Shown: piece after piece, positions 32,296 through 35,502 of the stretch
Layout of the letters: each line of letters starts with the position of its first letter
How positions within the stretch are numbered: position 1 is the first letter of the stretch
The notes under the pieces: generated by a model
Database searches by the model: none
The model's input: only the letters and a program-made list of their open reading frames with translations
What the model was told of the DNA's origin: nothing
Program-made: the position numbers and the translations under genes
NCBI RefSeq assembly: GCF_001295845.1
Contig: NZ_LJIC01000023.1
Location: forward strand, 1-35,502
DNA from: Rhodopseudomonas sp. AAP120
Lineage (GTDB): Bacteria > Pseudomonadota > Alphaproteobacteria > Rhizobiales > Xanthobacteraceae
Direction: 5' to 3'
DNA length: 35,502 nucleotides

Positions 32296-33552
32296 TCAGA
32301 GCTTCGCCATACCGGCCCGGAATGCCCCGATCACCAGTTCGCTAGCGCCGTCCAAGGCACGGCGCATCGTTGAACCGGTCGGATTGGCCTCGGCCGCCTG
32401 CAGCGGCACCTCGACCGCCAAGTTGGGACCGCGCCAGACCCGCACGACGCCGATCCTGCGACCAGCCTCGACCGGGGCCGCGACCGGGCCGGTGTAGACG
32501 ATCCGGGCGATCAGCTTATCGGTGCCATTCTTGCGCACCATCACCCGCACCGACTCGGCCGGCGTCAGCGCCACATAGCGTTTCTCGCCGCCGAACACCC
32601 GGGCGTAGCCGACGGTGGCATCGGCGGCGAACAGCGGGCGCGATTCGAAATTGCGGAAACCCCATTCCAACAGCTTCTTGGCCTCGGTGGCGCGGTCGTC
32701 GATGTCCTCGACGCCGTTGACCACCACGATCAGCCGCATGCCGTTTTGCACCGCCGACCCGACCAGGCCGTAGCCGCCGTCTTTGGTGTAGCCGGTCTTC
32801 AGGCCGTCGGCGCCCGGCATCGCGTTCAGCAGCGGATTACGGTTGGTCTGGCGGATCTTGTTCCAGGTGAATTCCTTCTCGCCGAACAGCTTGTAGTAGT
32901 CCGGATAGGTCAGGATGATGTGACGCGCGAGCCTCCCCAGTTCGCGCACGCTCATCTTGTTGGCCGGGTCCGGCAGGCCGTTGGAATTGGCGAAGGTCGA
33001 TTGCGTCAGCCCGAGCTCGCGGGCCCGCTTGGTCATCCGCTCGACGAACGCCTGCTCGGTGCCGGCGATGCCTTCCGCCAGAGCGATACAGCTATCGTTG
33101 CCGCTCTGAATGATCGCCCCGTGCAGCAGATCGTCCACCGATACGCGGCTGTGGATCTCGGCGAACATCGTCGAATTGCCGGCCGGTGCGCCGCCGCGGC
33201 GCCAGGCGTATTCGCTGATCTTGTAGTCGTCGGTGAGCTTGATCTCGCCCTTGGTCAGCAGATTGAACACCAGCTCGACCGTCATCAGCTTCATCATGCT
33301 GGACGGCGGCCGTAGTTCGTCGGCGTTCTTCTCGAACAGCACGCTGCCGCTCTCGGCATCGATCAGAATCGCGCTCGGCGCATCGGTGTCGTAGCCGCCG
33401 ACCACCTCCTCCTTCTTGGCGCCCTGCACGCTCTGGTTCGCAGCCAGCGCTGGGCCGGTGCCGATCGCAATTGCCAACACGCCCGCCAGCAGCGCGCGCC
33501 ACGGCCGGGCGCAACGCGGGCGGACGAAAATCAGCGAGGTGAGCACAGCCAT
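32296..33552 (-). CDS. dacA: D-alanyl-D-alanine carboxypeptidase (penicillin-binding protein 5/6 type)
   Basis: A 418-residue serine peptidase that trims the terminal D-Ala of peptidoglycan stem peptides. A signal peptide spans about 1-37 (VLAIAIGTGPALA-A). The three active-site motifs are S85-M-M-K88, SGN in IIQSGNDSC, and KTG in DGLKTGYTKDGGYG. After the catalytic domain a beta-rich PBP5 C-terminal domain follows (about 310-395), then an amphipathic tail for membrane anchoring. ATG 33552 is used because it gives a proper signal peptide; the frame is open upstream to 33693 but that extension is unlikely. The ribosome binding site is weak. It is divergent from the epoxide hydrolase gene. Confidence 0.93.
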   Translation of the reverse strand: MAVLTSLIFVRPRCARPWRALLAGVLAIAIGTGPALAANQSVQGAKKEEVVGGYDTDAPSAILIDAESGSVLFEKNADELRPPSSMMKLMTVELVFNLLTKGEIKLTDDYKISEYAWRRGGAPAGNSTMFAEIHSRVSVDDLLHGAIIQSGNDSCIALAEGIAGTEQAFVERMTKRARELGLTQSTFANSNGLPDPANKMSVRELGRLARHIILTYPDYYKLFGEKEFTWNKIRQTNRNPLLNAMPGADGLKTGYTKDGGYGLVGSAVQNGMRLIVVVNGVEDIDDRATEAKKLLEWGFRNFESRPLFAADATVGYARVFGGEKRYVALTPAESVRVMVRKNGTDKLIARIVYTGPVAAPVEAGRRIGVVRVWRGPNLAVEVPLQAAEANPTGSTMRRALDGASELVIGAFRAGMAKL

Positions 33553-33714
33553 ACAGCAAGTTCCGGGAGCAACTTCGAACCAAGGCGCACGTTTCCACGA
33601 TGCGGTCGGACAGCTTACGCGGGCCGTTTTCAATTGTGGTGACGCTGGATCAATCCTATCGTGAGCGCCGCTGCGCTTCCAGATAAACTCCAATCAATTC
33701 AGGGCGGAAACGGA

Positions 33715-34662
33715 ATGGAATCGACCAGGACCGTCGCGGTCAACGGGATCGAATTGTTCGTGCGCGAGCAGGGTGAAGGCCCGCTGGTGCTACTGTGCCA
33801 TGGCTGGCCCGAGCTGTCCTATTCCTGGCGCCACCAGATCGGTGCGATCGCAGACGCAGGTTTCCGGGTCGTGGCTCCCGACATGCGCGGTTTCGGCCGC
33901 TCGAGTGCGCCGCAGCCGATCGAGGCCTACAGCATCTTCGATCTGGTCGGCGACATGGTCGCGCTGGTCGCCGAGTTGAAGGAAAGCAGTGCGATCATCA
34001 TCGGCCACGATTGGGGCGCGCCGGTCGCCTGGCATGCGGCGCTGTTCCGGCCCGACCTGTTCACCGCCGTCGCCGGACTCAGCGTTCCGCCGCCGTGGCG
34101 CGGCAAGGGCCGGCCGCTCGATCTGCTGAGCGCCGCCGGCGTCACCAACTTCTACTGGCAGTATTTCCAAAAGCCCGGGGTCGCCGAGACCGAGTTCGAG
34201 CGCGACGTCGCGGCGACGATCCGCGGCATGCTGTGCGGCGGCTTCGCCGATCGGGGACGGTCGCTGTTCGTCCCCGAAGGCCGCGGCTTCATCGGCCGCT
34301 CGGCGGCGTCGCTGCCGCTGCCGCCGTGGCTGACCGAAACCGAACTCGCCTACTTCATCGAGCAATACAAGCAGAGCGGATTCCGCGGCGGGCTGAACTG
34401 GTACCGCAACATCGACCGCAATTGGGATCTGACAGCGCCTTGGCAGGGTGCGCAAATCCGTCAGCCGGCGCTGTTCATCGCCGGCTCGAACGATCCGGTG
34501 ATCTCGGACAAGATGAGCGGCAAGCACCTCGCAGCGATCGAGCGGGTGCTGCCCAACCTCAAGCAGAAGTTGATCATCGACGGTGCCGGCCACTGGATCC
34601 AGCAGGAGAAGCCGGCCGAGGTCAACGCGGCGCTGATCGGCTTCCTGAAGCAGGTGACGTAA
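33715..34662 (+). CDS. Alpha/beta hydrolase, epoxide hydrolase-like
   Basis: A 315-residue alpha/beta hydrolase. ATG 33715 follows a purine-rich AGGGCGGAA. HGWPE (29-33) forms the oxyanion region, D99 in GHDWGA is the nucleophile, D260 in GSNDPVIS the acid and H293 in GAGHWIQQE the base. The aspartate nucleophile with WGA, HGWPE and cap-domain tyrosines (NFYWQYF and GLNWYRN) are those of soluble epoxide hydrolases, which open epoxides to diols; haloalkane dehalogenases share the nucleophile but lack the tyrosines. No signal peptide. An upstream GTG start at 33661 is less likely. Physiological substrate unknown; it stands alone between two cell-wall genes. Confidence 0.88.
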   Translation: MESTRTVAVNGIELFVREQGEGPLVLLCHGWPELSYSWRHQIGAIADAGFRVVAPDMRGFGRSSAPQPIEAYSIFDLVGDMVALVAELKESSAIIIGHDWGAPVAWHAALFRPDLFTAVAGLSVPPPWRGKGRPLDLLSAAGVTNFYWQYFQKPGVAETEFERDVAATIRGMLCGGFADRGRSLFVPEGRGFIGRSAASLPLPPWLTETELAYFIEQYKQSGFRGGLNWYRNIDRNWDLTAPWQGAQIRQPALFIAGSNDPVISDKMSGKHLAAIERVLPNLKQKLIIDGAGHWIQQEKPAEVNAALIGFLKQVT

Positions 34663-34696
34663 CGGCGACTACCTCAGGACGGCGTCGCGGAGCAGC

Positions 34697-35502
34697 TCAG
34701 TAAAGCCCGCGCGCCGACAGCAGGTTGCCGATCTGGTCGTCGCCGCGCGCCGGTGCTGCGCTTTCGCGTGGTTCGGCGGAGGCATAGTTGCCGTCTCTGT
34801 CGTAGGACACCATGCGGGTGTTGTGGGCCAGCGTCCGGCCGTTGCTGCGGGAGCTGCGCGAGGCGGAGATCTCCGACGTGGCGCTGACCGAGGCGACATC
34901 CACGGCAGTATTGCCGAGCGAATATGGCCGCCCTTCCGGCAGCGGCACGTCGCCGCGAATCGCTCGGCTTGCCACTCCACCGCCCTGCATATCCGGCACG
35001 AACGGGCGAGCGGAGGCGATCCTGACCGTCGAAGGCGCTGGCGCCGGCTCGTTGGTGCGCAACGTCGCCATCAGCTGGCGGTCGTCGGAGCCTTCCAGCG
35101 GCGCCCGGCCGACATATTCGACACGGACGCGCGCAGTACCTTTGTGTTTGAATTCAAGTAGTTCGGCGGCTTTGTTGGAAACGTCGATGAGCCGATTGCC
35201 GTGATACGGTCCGCGGTCGTTGATGCGAACGACGAGCGAGCGGCCGTTGCTGAGATTGGTGACGCGGGCATAAGACGGGATCGGCAGGGTGGGATGGGCT
35301 GCCGATAGCGAGGCCATGTCGAACACCTCGCCATTGGCGGTCAGCCGGCCGTGGAAGTCGTCGCCGTACCAGGACGCCAGCCCTTCGGCGCGATAACTGG
35401 CGTCCTCCTGAGGGACGTAAGTCCGGCCGGCCACCACGTAGGGCTTGCCGACCCGATAGGTCCCCCCGCCTTTCGGCACCGGCTCGCCGGGGCCGACGAC
35501 CC
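34697..35502 (-). CDS. rlpA: RlpA family septal ring protein (5' end beyond window)
   Basis: The frame is open to the window edge, so the signal peptide and first residues are missing; about 267 residues are visible. The double-psi beta-barrel domain is clear: GLASWYGDDFHGRLTANGE, then MASLSAAHPTLPIPSYARVTN, VRINDRGPYHGNRLIDVS and AAELLEF. The Asp of NDRGPY and the His near FHG are the catalytic residues in lytic RlpA proteins, which cut peptidoglycan strands lacking stem peptides at the septum. The last 150 residues are Ser/Arg-rich and low in complexity and show no SPOR domain, unlike the E. coli protein. Expected location is the outer membrane or periplasm. Confidence 0.9.
   Translation of the reverse strand, partial: VVGPGEPVPKGGGTYRVGKPYVVAGRTYVPQEDASYRAEGLASWYGDDFHGRLTANGEVFDMASLSAAHPTLPIPSYARVTNLSNGRSLVVRINDRGPYHGNRLIDVSNKAAELLEFKHKGTARVRVEYVGRAPLEGSDDRQLMATLRTNEPAPAPSTVRIASARPFVPDMQGGGVASRAIRGDVPLPEGRPYSLGNTAVDVASVSATSEISASRSSRSNGRTLAHNTRMVSYDRDGNYASAEPRESAAPARGDDQIGNLLSARGLY

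Overview
The window comes from a GC-rich alphaproteobacterium. Gene content and order fit Rhodopseudomonas or Bradyrhizobium relatives: a pha-type Mrp antiporter with fused A and B subunits, a dacA-tmk-holB-metG-tatD-MBL gene string, TRAP plus acyl-CoA ligase genes, and a dispersed inverted repeat of the kind I recall from these genomes. This placement is inference from content; no 16S or marker search was possible.

Layout. 2-181 is the end of a collagen-like protein. 236-5273 holds a YdeP-like molybdopterin oxidoreductase (-), a RibD-C/DHFR-fold reductase (+) and a thiamine-diphosphate enzyme of the pyruvate oxidase type (+). 5294-11312 (-) is a complete Mrp/Mnh/Pha cation/proton antiporter operon, mrpAB-C-D-E-F-G, in which every gene overlaps the next. 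11544-13789 holds an EcsC-family protein, a DUF1810 protein and a divergent class II sirtuin-like protein.

13916-19851 is a vitamin B12 locus. A cobalamin riboswitch (+) precedes a BtuC-BtuD-BtuF importer. A second cobalamin riboswitch on the other strand precedes a small eight-cysteine protein whose 3' end faces btuF. A HCX5R phosphatase gene lies divergent to cobQ (cobyric acid synthase). Each riboswitch is followed by a short ORF with a well-placed Shine-Dalgarno sequence that does not lead cleanly into the annotated gene. This is the most unusual part of the window.

19852-20506 is non-coding, with an AT-rich palindrome and a 176-base inverted repeat. 20507-25113 is a TRAP transporter (DctP, fused DctQM) followed by an AMP-forming acyl-CoA synthetase, which looks like uptake and CoA activation of a carboxylate. 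25250-26989 encodes a membrane EAL phosphodiesterase with a degenerate GGDEF domain. 27267-33552 (-) is a housekeeping run: MBL hydrolase, TatD, MetG, HolB, Tmk and a D,D-carboxypeptidase. 33715-34662 is an epoxide-hydrolase-like protein (+), and 34697-35502 is an RlpA-family protein (-) cut by the window end.

No tRNA, rRNA, CRISPR array, transposase or phage gene was recognised.
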